Assembly (NCBI GenBank): GCA_003993805.1
Contig: RSEF01000003.1
Location: forward strand, 80,521,073-80,585,072
Source: Himantopus leucocephalus
Taxonomy: Eukaryota; Chordata; Aves; Charadriiformes; Recurvirostridae
DNA length: 64,000 bases
Direction: 5' to 3'
Within the stretch, counting starts at the first letter, position 1; the number at the start of each line of letters is the position of its first letter. Positions 10,991-23,260 of this stretch are shown here, piece by piece. The translations under genes were made by a program, and so were the position numbers. Below the pieces are notes generated by a model, which searched no databases, was not told the origin of the DNA, and worked only from the letters and a program-made list of their open reading frames with translations.

Positions 10991-12087
10991 TCCATGAAAT
11001 TTGGTTACCTAATAATATAACAACATTACACATAGCTATAACAAAACACTCATCTGCCACAATACATACTATCGTCTGTATCATTTATAAATCAACATGT
11101 AAAAAACATTTCAATACAGAAACATGCAGATCTCTTTTAAACAATTAAAACAAGAAAATTGCATGCATATGTCAGTACAAGTGCAGTTACTTGGCTAACT
11201 TCTCCATTTCTGTAGGCACTGGCCCACAGTTTTTTAGAGGACTTCATTTTTTGGTCTCTCCAAGTGTAATTTGAAATCTTGACAAGTTATTTGTTTTGCT
11301 CTTGTGAACAACGTCTCAAACCAAAAATTATTATCTTGCTTCTGTTGCTTCCTTCACAGTTGCCAAATATTTCTCTGGTACTTTGTGGCACATTTGTAAG
11401 CAAGTGAGTAGCTATTGAGTCATTCATGATTTAAAATATTTTGTCTTGATGTTCTGATTTGCAGACAGCTCTCCTTGCCTCTCATCCTTCCTTAATTTAC
11501 AAATGGGACCTGTGATGAGCAAATAATAAGCAATAAAAAGCTTATTTCACTTGGCTATAGATCACCTAGAAAATTAGCTTGTACAAAAGGCACAGTGCAC
11601 AAATCACACAATTTCCTTTCAACGTGGCAAGAAACAGTTTACAATCTCATTTTTAACAAAAAAAAACCAAACAAACAAACAAAAAAAAAACCAGTGAGTA
11701 TGATAACAAACCACAAAGAAACAGGAGAACCAGGTTTGGTTCAGTTTTTGTTGCCTCTTGTTTCTACCAGACATTGGTCAGCAGGCCAAAGGCAAGATTT
11801 CAAGGGTTCCAGTTCGTTCCCTTCAGTACTCTGCTTCTTCCTCCAAATGACTCTTTGCTTTACAGGAAGTTTCCTGTAAAGTTTGCCAACCACATTGTAG
11901 AGATTAGCTTGTACACAAATGACCAAAATAGACATTTTGTATTTCATATACATCCACAAATGTGATCTATTAATTGCATCAAAGAGCTTATGACAACAAA
12001 ATATTGACTGTAGCCAAAGCTGGCTTGGCTGGTTTGCTTGTGAAAAGGAGTTATTTTAGGGCCAAGCAACAATATATATGTTTCAGT
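10991..12087. other. Unique DNA with A-rich simple stretch
   Basis: No gene was recognised. A-rich simple sequence (AAAC/AAAAC units) lies at about 11659-11692. The 60-100 codon open frames on both strands at 11595-11965 overlap each other and look like chance. Confidence 0.5.
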
Positions 12088-12114
12088 NTTTTCAATAAAA
12101 AAAAAAAAAAAAAA
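12088..12114. repeat. Single N followed by A18 homopolymer
   Basis: An undetermined base at 12088 precedes TTTTCAAT and an uninterrupted run of 18 A at 12097-12114. The run follows a CAATAAA-like context, so a poly-A tail of a small retrocopy is conceivable, but no retrocopied gene is recognisable upstream and no clear target-site duplication is visible. The N next to a homopolymer suggests a weak assembly join. Confidence 0.6.
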
Positions 12115-12690
12115 GTGTAGTTTTTATCTTGTTAGTCTCTATTTCCAAATCTTTATATTTCCCGCTGGGACATGTGATATGGGAACCTGAGCTAGACAAA
12201 ATAACAATAAAAAGAAAAATATGATATAGCCACGAACATTTCCAGAGAGTGAAACTGCCGAATAAGATGACCAAGATGTGGTGAAATCTGTTTCTGGTGA
12301 CATAAGAAATAAGCTGAGAAGTACTTAAAAGCGTTAATAGGGATGAGACCCTGTCTTTATAGCTGGACAGGATCAGTCTCCTTTTTGGGCTCACTCAGTA
12401 TGTGCTGTAAGTATACAATGCCAATATTCAAGACACAATCCTGTAATGTCATTACAAGGTCCCATCACAGTCACTTGCACATTTCCTTTGGCACAGCAGA
12501 TTTTTTTTTTTGATGGGGGACAGGGTCAACAGTCAAGAAATCCCTGCCCTCTAATAAGACAGCAGGAGAAGAAAAATACTTGCTAAGCACTTCAGCTGTT
12601 CTCAGATTCATAAAAAACATCATGTTGTAGAGATTATAATGTTTCTTTTTCCTGTTGGTCAGCTGCTAGAAAACCTTTAGGAATTCGCTA
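12115..12690. other. Unique AT-rich DNA, no gene seen
   Basis: Nothing is supported except a strong-looking but isolated 3' splice-site-like sequence at about 12640-12662 (polypyrimidine then GTCAG). Confidence 0.45.
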
Positions 12691-13198
12691 GGTAAAAGCT
12701 CCAGAAACTCTGAGGTGCTTCCTGCTCTTGCCTCAGCAGAGTAGCTACAGCAGAACTTCTAGTGCCAGGTATACCATCACAGGAAACCTTTCCCGTTATG
12801 CTGGAGGGCAGGACAGAAGCAGCAATCCCCTCCCAGATATTAAAACTACTAAAAACAATAAAGGAAGCTCTTCAGATCTTCAGAATGCTGATGGAGAGCA
12901 CAAAAATCAAGACAAAGTAGAGGAAAGCGGCAAGACACTGATGCGTCCAAGAAGGGGAAGGCATTTGGGACCAGAGGAAAGAGGGCATCTAGATTATTCG
13001 CTCTGGAAGTTTGGGTTGAACTCAGACTCGCGCTCAAACTCGCAGCCCATGGGAATGAATACAGAATGTTTCAGTTTGTGCATTACGCTAACTAAATCTC
13101 ACAGTTCTGCTTTTTCTCTAATTTTGCACCCTTCACACTGCAGGAGAGTCTTTTTATCAATCTTAGTCTGTATCCCAACCTTCTTGCGCAAAGGTTAA
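12691..13198 (+). other. Unassigned 169-codon open frame, probably not a gene
   Basis: The frame is open from just after a TAG at 12688-12690 to a stop at 13196-13198. It has no ATG in its first 80 codons; the first usable-looking codon at 12728 is TTG. The translated part is rich in Ser, Asn, Arg and Lys and has no domain or signal I recognise. A good 3' splice-site-like sequence (TGCTTCCTGCTCTTGCCTCAG, with a CAGCAG double acceptor) ends at 12736/12739 and another pyrimidine-rich acceptor ends at about 13142, but no matching strong donor follows. It could be an unannotated exon, a decayed element or chance; I favour chance. Confidence 0.2.
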
Positions 13199-15196
13199 AA
13201 AGAATGTATTGATTATACTGTGAAGTGTGCCAATGACATTTCTAAGGTTGTGTAGTACAAATCTATAGATAGCTGGGGAGTGTTCATGCTTGATCAAGTT
13301 CTTGTTATTACTGGGAGAAGCTCAAACCTTAACAGATGAAAGATGTTTCTCAGATTACCTAGTTCTGTAAAATATTTTTCCTGATTCAGAGCATTTTTAA
13401 CTTCCCCTTGCTATTAACTTGACACAAATCACAGATGAGTCTACAGAAAGGAACGAGAATGAAATCCTGGTTATGGGAGATCTGTCACCAGCTTCAAAGT
13501 GGTCAGTATTTCACTTCAGGTTCTTGATATAAACAAGGAATATAAATCTTCTCTTGCAAGCAAACATTGATCAAGGTAGTTGCCTCAGATCTGCTCCTGG
13601 GCCTTTTTCTGCCTGTTTTGCAGCTGCCACGTCATCTCTCAAGCTGTTCACCTCTCTGCTTCTGCAAAAGGATAAGAAATGTGGAAGCTTAGTGCCCTAC
13701 TGCTGTCTTATTGTGCATTAGTAGGTCCAGGAAAAGTGTCATCAGTGAATCTTGGCTTCTCACGGATTCATGTGCCGCGGTCAGTGCCTCGCGGTGGAGA
13801 GGAGCTGTGACTGACAGCTGTGTGCCATTGGGGCATCACAGCACTTCTCCTCCTGGGCAGGTTCTCTGGTTGGACAAGAATTTCGCTGCCTCTGAAATTT
13901 TTCCCTCAGGTTGACATATGAAGTTCTCCCCTCTCCCAGAAGTCTATTTTCATGAACTTTGTTGGAATCTTACGAGTGTTAAAACTGCCAGCCAACTGCA
14001 AATCTTCCTTAAAACTTGTCTGATCAGATAGATACATGTACACAGACTGGCAGACACAAATGCTTAAGACTTGCTTCTGCAGAAAGACAAGTTAAAAAGA
14101 ATTTAAGGACTCTAAAAAGACTTTAAGGACACTTCTGACAGGATTCCTCCGTAGGTATACAGGCTTTAGTCACAAGAACTCAGAAACTTTCATCAGCCCT
14201 ATCCACCCAGGAACTGCTCTGTTCCACACAGGTTTTGTTGCTGTTAGAAGCCATGCTGGACCCTACTGACAAAAGGAGAGAAAACATGCAATAAACCTTC
14301 CAGGGAATAAACAAATCAGCCTTTGAGTCTCAAATGAGTGCTGAAACACAGGTCTCAGGGCTGACACTTGAGCTCCAGACTTTAAAATCTGCTTTGCCCG
14401 TGTGTCAGCCGTGGCTGTGAACACCGAAAGGCTTAAATGGCTTTCTTGCCGACAGGAATCACGTATGCCAGAGAGCAGTTCAGTTCATGAGTCATTGGTT
14501 AAGCAGATGTCAGAAAGCATGGCATCTAAAGTTGATTTCTGATGGAAATATCAAAAGAGGTGTCTCTAATGGTAAGTCACTTCTTGGTGACAGCTTGCTA
14601 CTGGTTCATAACCGCTTTCTGCTTTGCATCCATCTACCATGAAAGCCGCTGTGGTACTACCTTGCTTCTGTGCTCAGACAGAACTAGACTGGACCCTTTT
14701 AAATGAACTGTATAAGCTAGTCACCTAACCAAAACTGACCTTTAGGTTTTGGGCAGAACTAGTGTGCTGAAACTACCCATATTACTATCCCTTCTTCATG
14801 GGCTAAATATAAGAGTTAGGAAATAAAAAGTATGCTTTATGCATAGGAGGAGAACTCATGCTTCGAGATTTCTTCGTAGAAATTATTCTCTCCACAAGGT
14901 CCTCAGCGATTTCTAGCAAAAACCATTACCCTCTAGACACAAATTTTGCCTTATTTCCAGACCCTCATCTCAAAAACTGGTAGCGTAGTCCACTAAGGGC
15001 CTGCTATTTATAAGGAGTTCAAGAGACTTTGATCGAGGACAAAAAGATGTCTGCAAGATTTGTGTATAAAGGAAGTGTTTTGTCTTCCTGTCTATTCAGA
15101 GGTATATTCAATCTTGTGATCTTTTGTTCTCCATTTTTAATTTTTTTTTCTCTCAAATAACTAAGTATTATCTCTGAAACATCTCAATCAGTTCAA
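13199..15196. other. Unique non-coding DNA
   Basis: No genes or recognisable repeats. The 67-codon open frame at 13711-13914 has no family signature. Composition is ordinary. Confidence 0.5.
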
Positions 15197-15217
15197 GTAA
15201 TAATAATAATAATAATG
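15197..15217 (+). repeat. (AAT)n microsatellite
   Basis: About seven TAA/AAT units, directly upstream of the MIR-like remnant. It may mark the border or tail of that old element. Confidence 0.8.
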
Positions 15218-15390
15218 CTGTGCTTTGATATTGTCCCTTTTATTTGGAGATCTTGAAACACTTCATACAAAAAGATCATTATTATTAGCTTGCTTTTATA
15301 CATTTGGAGACCAAAGCATAGAACATTAAAGAAACTTTTCCAAAGCTACTCTGCAGAGGTAAGAATGGAACTAAATTTTCCTTTGTCGTG
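15218..15390 (-). repeat. MIR-like ancient SINE remnant
   Basis: The order of words 'gaaacacttcatacaaa', 'attattattagcttgcttttatacatttggagacc', 'aagaaacttttccaaagct' and 'gaggtaagaatggaact' parallels the antisense MIR core ('cattttacagatggggaaactgaggca..gttaagtgacttgcccaaggtcac..'). Divergence is high, as expected for an element of this age. Orientation is given relative to the usual MIR consensus. Confidence 0.45.
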
Positions 15391-16616
15391 CTTCCCTGTA
15401 CCACCCTAATTCCATAAAATATTGACAAGTTATATCATACAGCATACATATATCACATATTCAGGTATAGAAGGCAGGAGTAAACAAACTGAAAGAATTA
15501 AGAAATGCTCCTCAGTAAATTCTATGGCACATGCTAGGATCCATGTCAGCTGTCCTAGAATGTATTTTCTGTGCTGTCCGCACAAATTTCCGCAGCTTAA
15601 GATCTTTCGTACTTCACCATATTCAGAATTATTTTTAAAAATTCACATATTTTTATCTGTTCTATCTGGAATTTTATATTGTGGTGTTTTTCCTTTTTGT
15701 GAACTTATCATTTCATCACCTCTCAAAAAAGCCACACTTGCGGTAGTTATCACTTCATCCTGCAGAATGTGCAAAATGCAGCTTTGGTAGGTCCCTCATC
15801 AGCTTATTCCCTATGGTCCAGAATTTTTTTTTTTTTTTGTTAAAATTGTTTCAGGTTTTTATTCAAATAAGTTTATACATTTACCAGTATTTTTGGCAAG
15901 CTTCATGACTCTCCCATAGAGACTAAACTTCATACACTTGGTGTTCTTAGAGCTGCGTCCTTTCATCTTTCTAGAACAAAGCCATTTTGAAAATCTCTCA
16001 GGCTTTTTGTAGCTTTTGGTAATAAATCCAGGGGGATGTTTTTTTTCTTCCCAGAGGCTCTCAAAGGGGTTTCAAATTGTATGAGGTTCTCACATGCATT
16101 GAACAAACTGTCCCTCCCCTCTCAATTAGGGCTCACTTTACTGAGGCTCAGGCAACATCTGTAGTTTGTTTTAGGGAAATCCCTACTTCTGCGCTGTGCA
16201 GGGCAGCTACTTGGAGTTCAGTTCATATGCTCACCAGACATTGCTTCAGGATAAGAACTTCTAGAAGAGGTCCCCTGGAGCTGTTAATTAGACAAACATT
16301 TTATTGCCTGTCTTCTTGTGAGGTAATTGGTAGTTGCCTACAGAGGGATTCAGGTGGACCGCTACTGGAGGAAGAGAGATTATTTTAGGATAATTAAAGT
16401 TCTCTGAGGTGCTTTTGGTTAGACAGAGCCCATGCTTCCTTTCTTTCCCCACTGGTGCAGTGTCCTTTAACCAACACTTGCGTAGATACACCACCAGGAA
16501 ACAGAGACTACTTTGCTTTTTATGTTCTGCATTATGACAAATAAGCATTTACAGCCCTAGTAGGTACATGTGGATTAAAAGACAGGGGTATGTATTTGTG
16601 AGGTATACACACAAGT
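15391..16616. other. Unique DNA with T15 run, no gene seen
   Basis: A T15 homopolymer lies at 15824-15838. Open frames of 86-122 codons at 15422-15790 (plus), 16077-16388 (plus) and 16288-16548 (minus) show no recognisable domains; the last two overlap on opposite strands. Confidence 0.5.
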
Positions 16617-16871
16617 ATGTAGTGAGATCATGTGGCCAAAAGAATTACAAATATGACTCTTAAGATAAGGTCATGCTACCAGTGCACCAGTTCCTGGTGA
16701 CCTTCAGCAATATGGCTGTGAATGTCCTGTGTTCTGTTTTACTNATGTAGTGAGATCATGTGGCCAAAAGAATTACAAATATGACTCTCAAGATAAGGTC
16801 ATGCTACCAGTGCACCGGTTCCTGGTGAACTTCAGCAATATGGCTGTGAATGTCCTGTGTTCTGTTTTACC
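16617..16871. other. Single-N contig join with 127-bp duplicated flank
   Basis: Bases 16617-16743 and 16745-16871 are the same 127-bp sequence placed on either side of one N at 16744. They differ at only about four positions (for example ACTCTTAAG versus ACTCTCAAG, CACCAG versus CACCGG and GACCTTC versus GAACTTC). The pattern fits overlapping contig ends that were not merged, carrying two haplotypes. The true genome probably has one copy, and open frames through the N are artefacts. Confidence 0.88.
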
Positions 16872-19800
16872 GATTTTCTCAGTTCTGTTTATTTTTCTAC
16901 AAAATGGACTTACAGGAAGAATCAAAATATGCGAAGCCCGTATTCTAATATGCACACAGAGTTCAGGTCTGCATTTCAGTTGTATGAGCTGTTCATTGTG
17001 TTGAGTTGTTCCTTTAATTGCTTGCTTTTGCCCCTTTAGTTTTGGGTTTTTTTTAACTTTAATTTATTTATGACTAGCTTAGTACTCAATATCATGCAGT
17101 ATTTAATGTGTTAAAGACTGAGCTTTAGAATAGGTATACCCTTACAGCCAAAATGGCTGGATGCCTCAGGAGGACTCAGGGACAATATTAAGACTTTATG
17201 CAGGAAATTACTGAATTTGACCAATTCCACTATATTCAACAAAGAACAAAGTTGAGTCTCAGGTCTGCCTACTTGCAAAATCTCTGCACATTTTTAATCG
17301 TGAACATATACATATTTTATCCTCTTATAACCTTTACATGCTTTTTGCATGCATCCAGGTTCTGTGTCCTCTGAGCCAAAAGTGTGACAGGTTTAACTGT
17401 TATGCTAGTATTTTTATCTAAAAATGTATGTCATGGTTCTAGATCTTTTTGAGAGAATCTAATTTCAGGAAGTTTTCTTCTCATCAAAGGAATGAGTGAT
17501 TTGAATAGTCATATGAATTCTACATATTTATCTGAGCTAAACTAAACATTAAGTAAGAACATCTTAAGGTTGATTTGTGAGATTGGACAGCAGATGATCT
17601 GGAGCTGAATATAAGACTTAAATGAGTGTGAAAGAGATGAAAGAGTGTGACTTTCCTTACACAACCGTGCTAGTACCCTTTTCATCAGGGAAACATATTT
17701 TTGTTATAAGACTAGGTATGTAGTGTTGCTATTTACTCTGTTTAGATTTTGGTCACCAAGGCACAGCTGGAGAGAAGCCATGCTTCTCTAAGAGCCTCCT
17801 CTCTCCCCAGTCCCACCAAGTCCCAATCAATATAGCAGATTCGGTACCAGAAAAGAAATAAGCTCCCCAAAAGAACGGTGTAATTTCCCCAGAGGACTAA
17901 GGAAGAAGAAAGATTGCTGTGACTATATGGCACTGATTATTGGAAGATCCCTCTGACACAGCTGAGCTCTGGTGTTCATGCATGGTTAGGAAAAAAAAGC
18001 TGAGTCAGATAATTGTGTTCCTAAACTATTTAGCGTACAAAATCACAGATTCAGAAAGAATGGGATAGGATGGAGCATTTTTTACAGTGCAATGTATCTG
18101 ACACACATCTAGGCCATTAATTAGAGAGAGGCTCTTTCTATTGCAGTTGATTTACAGGATTTAAATTTTAATATAGTTTAGAAGTCGGAGGTGGAAAAGA
18201 TCTGGTGAATTGTCAGTCTCTTGCCGATGCAAGATGCTTCTGAGCTAAAGGATGTACCTGATAATGGATAACCTTTTCTGGGTTCTATTCTTATTTGCCA
18301 AATTATAGATGAGGAATAGGAAATAAGATTTGAGATGACATTTGAGCCACGAGTCTTAAAAAAAAAAAAAAAGATTATTAAAGACAACAACTGTGTCGTG
18401 TGGGAAAGGTCATGATTTAATTGCAAGATCGTGAAATCAGGATGCTAAGCACTGGGGTAACAGGTTCAAAAGACACATTCAGCTAAATGACTCAATAGAA
18501 TAGAGGACATTCTTTTTCATTTTCTAGATAAAATAACATTTCAAAACTCTTGATGAAAAAAAAAAAACACAACCAAACCTGATTTACCTGAGTAAATCTG
18601 AAGTTGTTTTAAATGATAAATTACATCTACAGGGCGCTTCAGCAAAAAAAATCCTCTTACTCAAAATAACTCTTACAATATCAAGCCTTCAAAATCTGAT
18701 TCTGAAATACTTACCTTATCTTGATTTTATCAGAATCAATTGTATAAAGAGTGATCAGTGAAACCCAAGTAATTTTAGCAACAGTAGCTGAGGTGAAATA
18801 ACTGAGTAGCATGTAGACAGCCATTCTTGACAAACATGCTATTAATCAAAAAGACAATGCTGTACCTGTAATTATGAAAGAATATTATATTCTCAAGAAG
18901 ATAATATTTACAGTGTGTCAAAATGAAGATAAAGGAAAAATGCTCAAGGCACTCTCCGCATTTAGATGGCTTAGAAATGTAAATGGTTTGTATAGTATTA
19001 ACCAGGTGTTTTACTGTAACTCATAGCAATGAATTTTTGTCTTCTAAAATTGGTTTCAGACTTGTGAAAGAAGCTGGATTGGAATCATATGGGACTGAAC
19101 TCCTCAACGTATTGAAATTACAGATATGTTGCAGGCAGTGCAATTTTCCATAAACTATCTCGCCAACATCTCTCAACCCTGACCTACTTATGGCACCTCC
19201 AAAGATGAATGCATTTTTCAGTCCCCATGTTCATTCAACCCTTGGTTTCTTTGCTGAGCTTGCTAATTAGTGTCCCTGAAGGGGGGGTATTTGATGTGGA
19301 CACCAAGTTTTGGACCACCAAGTCATGCCTCAGAGTTATTTCCATGAACAAGCCAACACTTACTAACAGTTTCCCACCATGGTATCTGACATCAGTTTTG
19401 TCTCTTTACCTATGCTTACGATATGAAATAGCTGAGCTGTCTCACATTCTAGCGCGTGAAAACTGTTGGCAAGTGTTGATGTATTTTTTCTTAATTCTGA
19501 CTGCCATACACCTCCGATTAGCCATTACATAATACAATCTGTTCTGTATTTGATTTGAACTAACAGATTCTACTATTATGGACATATATAAGCACCTAGA
19601 AAGATGGATAGGCCCAGTGCCATGGAGGTGATAGACTGCACACTCTGACAACAATCCCTGTGTCATTCAGTCTCCTGTTGAGTGTGAATTTAAATCACTT
19701 AAATCCTGAACATTTCTGTCCTTTGAATATTATGAAATTTAAATCCTTTAAGAATTCCTTTGGAAAAAAATATGAATCAAGAACAAATGATAAGATTAAG

Positions 19801-21156
19801 AAACCAATTGTTCACTGGGATTTAAAAATCCATCAGGAATTTTCTAAATCTCAAACTGTTTAGTTAGGTTTTAGTTTTCACATTTGATGTGCTTGATCTT
19901 AAATCGTTCAGTAATGAAACGGAAAAATTACAAATCAGCCTGGTGAAATTAGAATACACATAAAATGAGGTGCCATAAGAAAGTCATTTAGTATCTTAGA
20001 AAGTTCACTTACCCTGTTCAAATAGATGAAAAATACTGCTCAATGAAATATAGCATATATAGCAGGATCAACACCAACCCTTTCCTACAACCATGGCATT
20101 TTATGCATCTATGGTCATTGGGAATAAGCCTCTACTAATATGGAATTCCTCAGAAGTCTCCTAAACTTCTGGACACCGTAACTGAGGGAGTGGTTCTTCC
20201 TGGTCCAGTCCGAGCCAGAAGAGAAGCTGCACAGGCAATCCATCTGCAAGTCTAAAATTAAAGTGAGGCATGCCACCATCTGTCATTCCCACCTTACCTT
20301 ATGGATGTTAGGATGATTGACTCTTAGAAGGTAAGTACTGGTTCTGAGTAGGACTAGACTTGGGAATATTTCAGATAATTTTACCTTTTAGTTTTCCAGC
20401 CTCACTTGTTTGCAGTTAGATATAGGACAGGGTATAAAACCATATAAGTACATATCAGGAAATGGCAGAAACAAATGCTCCCTTGCCTTCAGTAAAAGGG
20501 GGATGGAAGAAAGTGGTGGAAAGCTCTGAGCCTCAGAAGACCCATTACACCTGTTTAATGAGAAAGTTGAGTCTCTGGGACTTGTTCACATCCTCCCTGT
20601 GAAAGGCCTTTCACAAGAGCCAGTTATGCGGAGGACCTTGCTCACACCTCTGGCCTTTTTACGTGACCCTTATTTGGAAGGCAAGAAAGAAGCAAATTGC
20701 TTTTATAGTGTTTGGCACTCTTTGGCAGTTCAGTTTTTTTTCACAATGACAGTGACTTGAAACTTTTTTTGAAATGTAAAATACACATGGGAAGTTCAAA
20801 TATTTCAAATTAATAGAGAAACCTTAGGCCAAATGACAACCACAATTCTGCTCAATCTTCTTCATTGCCTTCAGAGTGTTCAGAGACACCTGACTCATGA
20901 GCCTCTGTTACCAGAAGAGCATCATCTGAAAACAGTGGGCTGCAGGAGTGTAATAGCATACTTAATTTGTCTTTCAAAATCATTGCTTCAAACAGTAACA
21001 CACAAACTGGTACGACATGTACTGACCATAGTATATCAAAGTGAATGTAAAGCTCTTTTTTCCCTTATTCTCTAACTTTCAGAATTTAGCTGAAATGTAA
21101 GATTCAGTGATAGTGGAGTCAGGAGGAGGGCAACTTTTACATCTTACACCAAAATA
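16872..21156. other. Unique AT-rich DNA, no gene seen
   Basis: Over 4 kb without a recognisable gene or named repeat. Poly-A runs lie at 18358-18373 (A16) and about 18556-18567. The open frame at 19209-19532 (107 codons, plus) is hydrophobic, matches no family known to me, and is flanked by an overlapping minus-strand frame. Confidence 0.5.
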
Positions 21157-21198
21157 ACTTGAACACTTTAAAGTGTTCACACTACAAAAGTTCAAGTT
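21157..21198. repeat. Nested palindrome
   Basis: TGAACACTTTAAAGTGTTCA at 21160-21179 is a perfect 20-bp palindrome. AACTTGAAC (21157-21165) is also complementary to GTTCAAGTT (21190-21198), giving an alternative longer stem. No transposon termini or known operator type is recognised. Confidence 0.8.
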
Positions 21199-22328
21199 TC
21201 CAGCTATTGGCAAGACAAATCTTGAAGGTCTTGACTAGCTAAACTGTAAGTTTTGAGTTCAAACTGTTCATAAATCAAGCCCTTTTTTTCTCAGCTCTTT
21301 TTCGAATCCATTATGGATTGGGAAAACAACCAACCCTCTACATCAGTAGGCTGCAGATTCTGTGACCAGATTTTTTTTTGTAGTCAAATCTATCTGTTTC
21401 CTGAGACTGCTCTATGCCCAAATCACCAAACTTACATTATAAGGACAATATAGTTTCACAGAAAAAACACTTACCCTGGTTTCATAGCTTCCCATTTTGG
21501 ACACATTGGCAGCTTAGTGAATATTCAGTTTGCCTAAGCTTGTGTATTCATTTGAGCTTTCCCATTTTCAGAAGGGCTGTTAAGAGAATTGAAAGGATTA
21601 GAAGTAACTTTTCATCATTTTCAAGAATTTGTCTGCATCCTGATATCAGACAGTCCCTCCCTTTCTAAAACATCCCACTCCCATTCCATCTACAAATGTG
21701 CATTTAATTTTCATATGTAACACATTTTGGAAAACCTAAAAGCCTGATTTGGAAAAAGTTTGCTGTTTCTAGTAATCCAACAGAAGCAGTAAGGAAGTCA
21801 ACCTATGTCCTAGGGCTGTATAAGAGCTATTCACTGAGTGTGCTCATCGGGGGTATTTAATCACTGACTGTCTGAAGTGTAGCAAGGAACATGAAACTGG
21901 TGTTTAATGAAGATGCTATTACCTTTTGAGTTGTGGTTTTGTATGTGGAATTTAAACCAGACACTCATAAACAAATAACTAAAAGAGAGGATAAAAACAT
22001 ATCAGAATAGTTCACTTTGCCAATTTAACATTCAAACACGAATCCAAATCTTAGACTCTGTTTACAGTAGGGTAAGGACCAGGGATGCCTCTGTGCATTT
22101 TATGAAACTAGACATCATGCTTTAATATGTCATGAATATATTTCACCAGTTTTTACAATTCTCCTTTTCATTATTAAGAGTATTTGCAGAAACACATTTT
22201 AGGTCATTAGAATGTTCCCAGAAAGGGCATGCAATTATTTCCGAAAAGATATGTCTAATATTTTTATTGCATATTCTCCACATGTAGCTAAACACTGTAT
22301 ACATAAAGCTGCAATGGTAAAGAAGGAA
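21199..22328. other. Unique DNA, no gene seen
   Basis: No recognisable genes or repeats. Open frames such as 21414-21668 have no family signature. Confidence 0.5.
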
Positions 22329-22396
22329 TCTCTTTCTCTCCCCCTCTCTCTTCCTCTCTCTGCCCCCCCCCCACACACACACTCACACACACAGAC
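22329..22396 (+). repeat. Compound microsatellite (CT)n-C10-(CA)n
   Basis: A pyrimidine tract (22329-22361) is followed by G, ten C (22363-22372) and then a CA-repeat with one CT interruption. Such compound arrays are usually length-polymorphic. Open frames in both directions here read the repeat. Confidence 0.95.
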
Positions 22397-22639
22397 ATAT
22401 ACAAAAGGAAGTTTTTGTCCCCCAGCTTCCCAAATTGTTCAAATGTTTTTCAGCCAAAATGCCAATAAACCGAACCAAACTCCCCGCAACCACAAAAGGA
22501 CGCAACAGCAGGAAAAGGGAGAGGTGAAAAGAGAAGTATCTGCGCTGTGACACCGTACCTGGGAACTCTAGGGTGCAAAATAGAGTCTCACACTGTGAAA
22601 AGCAGATCATCAAAGCAGACTTGCTAAATCACCTTCCAC

Positions 22640-23260
22640 TGGTAAGTACACAGGCCAAGTACCCTCGCCCCGTAGCAGCCAATAAGCGCCTACCTATTTG
22701 TAATGCTGCAAACACAGTTAGCAACATATTTGTTAGCAGGTGTCACTGTGATGAGAAGAGCAGACGGCAGTCAGGCTGTAATTATTGTGTGAACCCAATA
22801 GGCGTTACACACTTCATTTTGGAACACATCACAGAATTCTTTAATAGCTGGCCTGATTATTAGGATCTTACGTTAATTTGTGCAGAATGTTATAAAAGTT
22901 AAGCAAGAAGATATTAACATTATACAAATGAGCGTGGTTCTGCCTGTTAGCTTGAACATACGGCAAGAAACAGAATGACACTATCCAACACTGCAAATTT
23001 ACATTTAACAAAATCGCTAAGTAACAATTTTACAGTCATCTTAATTTGCATCACTAAAACCTGGCAGCATTTCACCCAAAATGCATTAGCAGGAACTATT
23101 TATAAGATCAGTATCAAGGTTTTCATATAAAGCCAGTGAATTAATATGATTGTTAGACCAATCCTTGCAATGGTGATGCCTAACTTCCTTAGAAAAGTAC
23201 AGTTAAGGATTACCATCGCTGCTCCATGAACACTTGTCAAAAAAATTCATAGCAAAATGA
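22640..23260. other. Candidate conserved non-coding element
   Basis: About 600 bp of balanced, repeat-free, AT-rich sequence dense in ATTA/TAAT, ATTTGCAT-like and SOX-like (ATTGTG) words, free of simple repeats and transposon debris. This texture is typical of vertebrate developmental enhancers in gene deserts. This is recognition by style only, not a demonstrated conservation. Confidence 0.28.

Noticed and set aside
18030..18110. Sequence AATCACAGATTCAGAAAGAATGG that recalls the CR1 terminal repeat
   Set aside because: The following bases do not match the CR1 3' end, so similarity is limited to a short AT-rich word.
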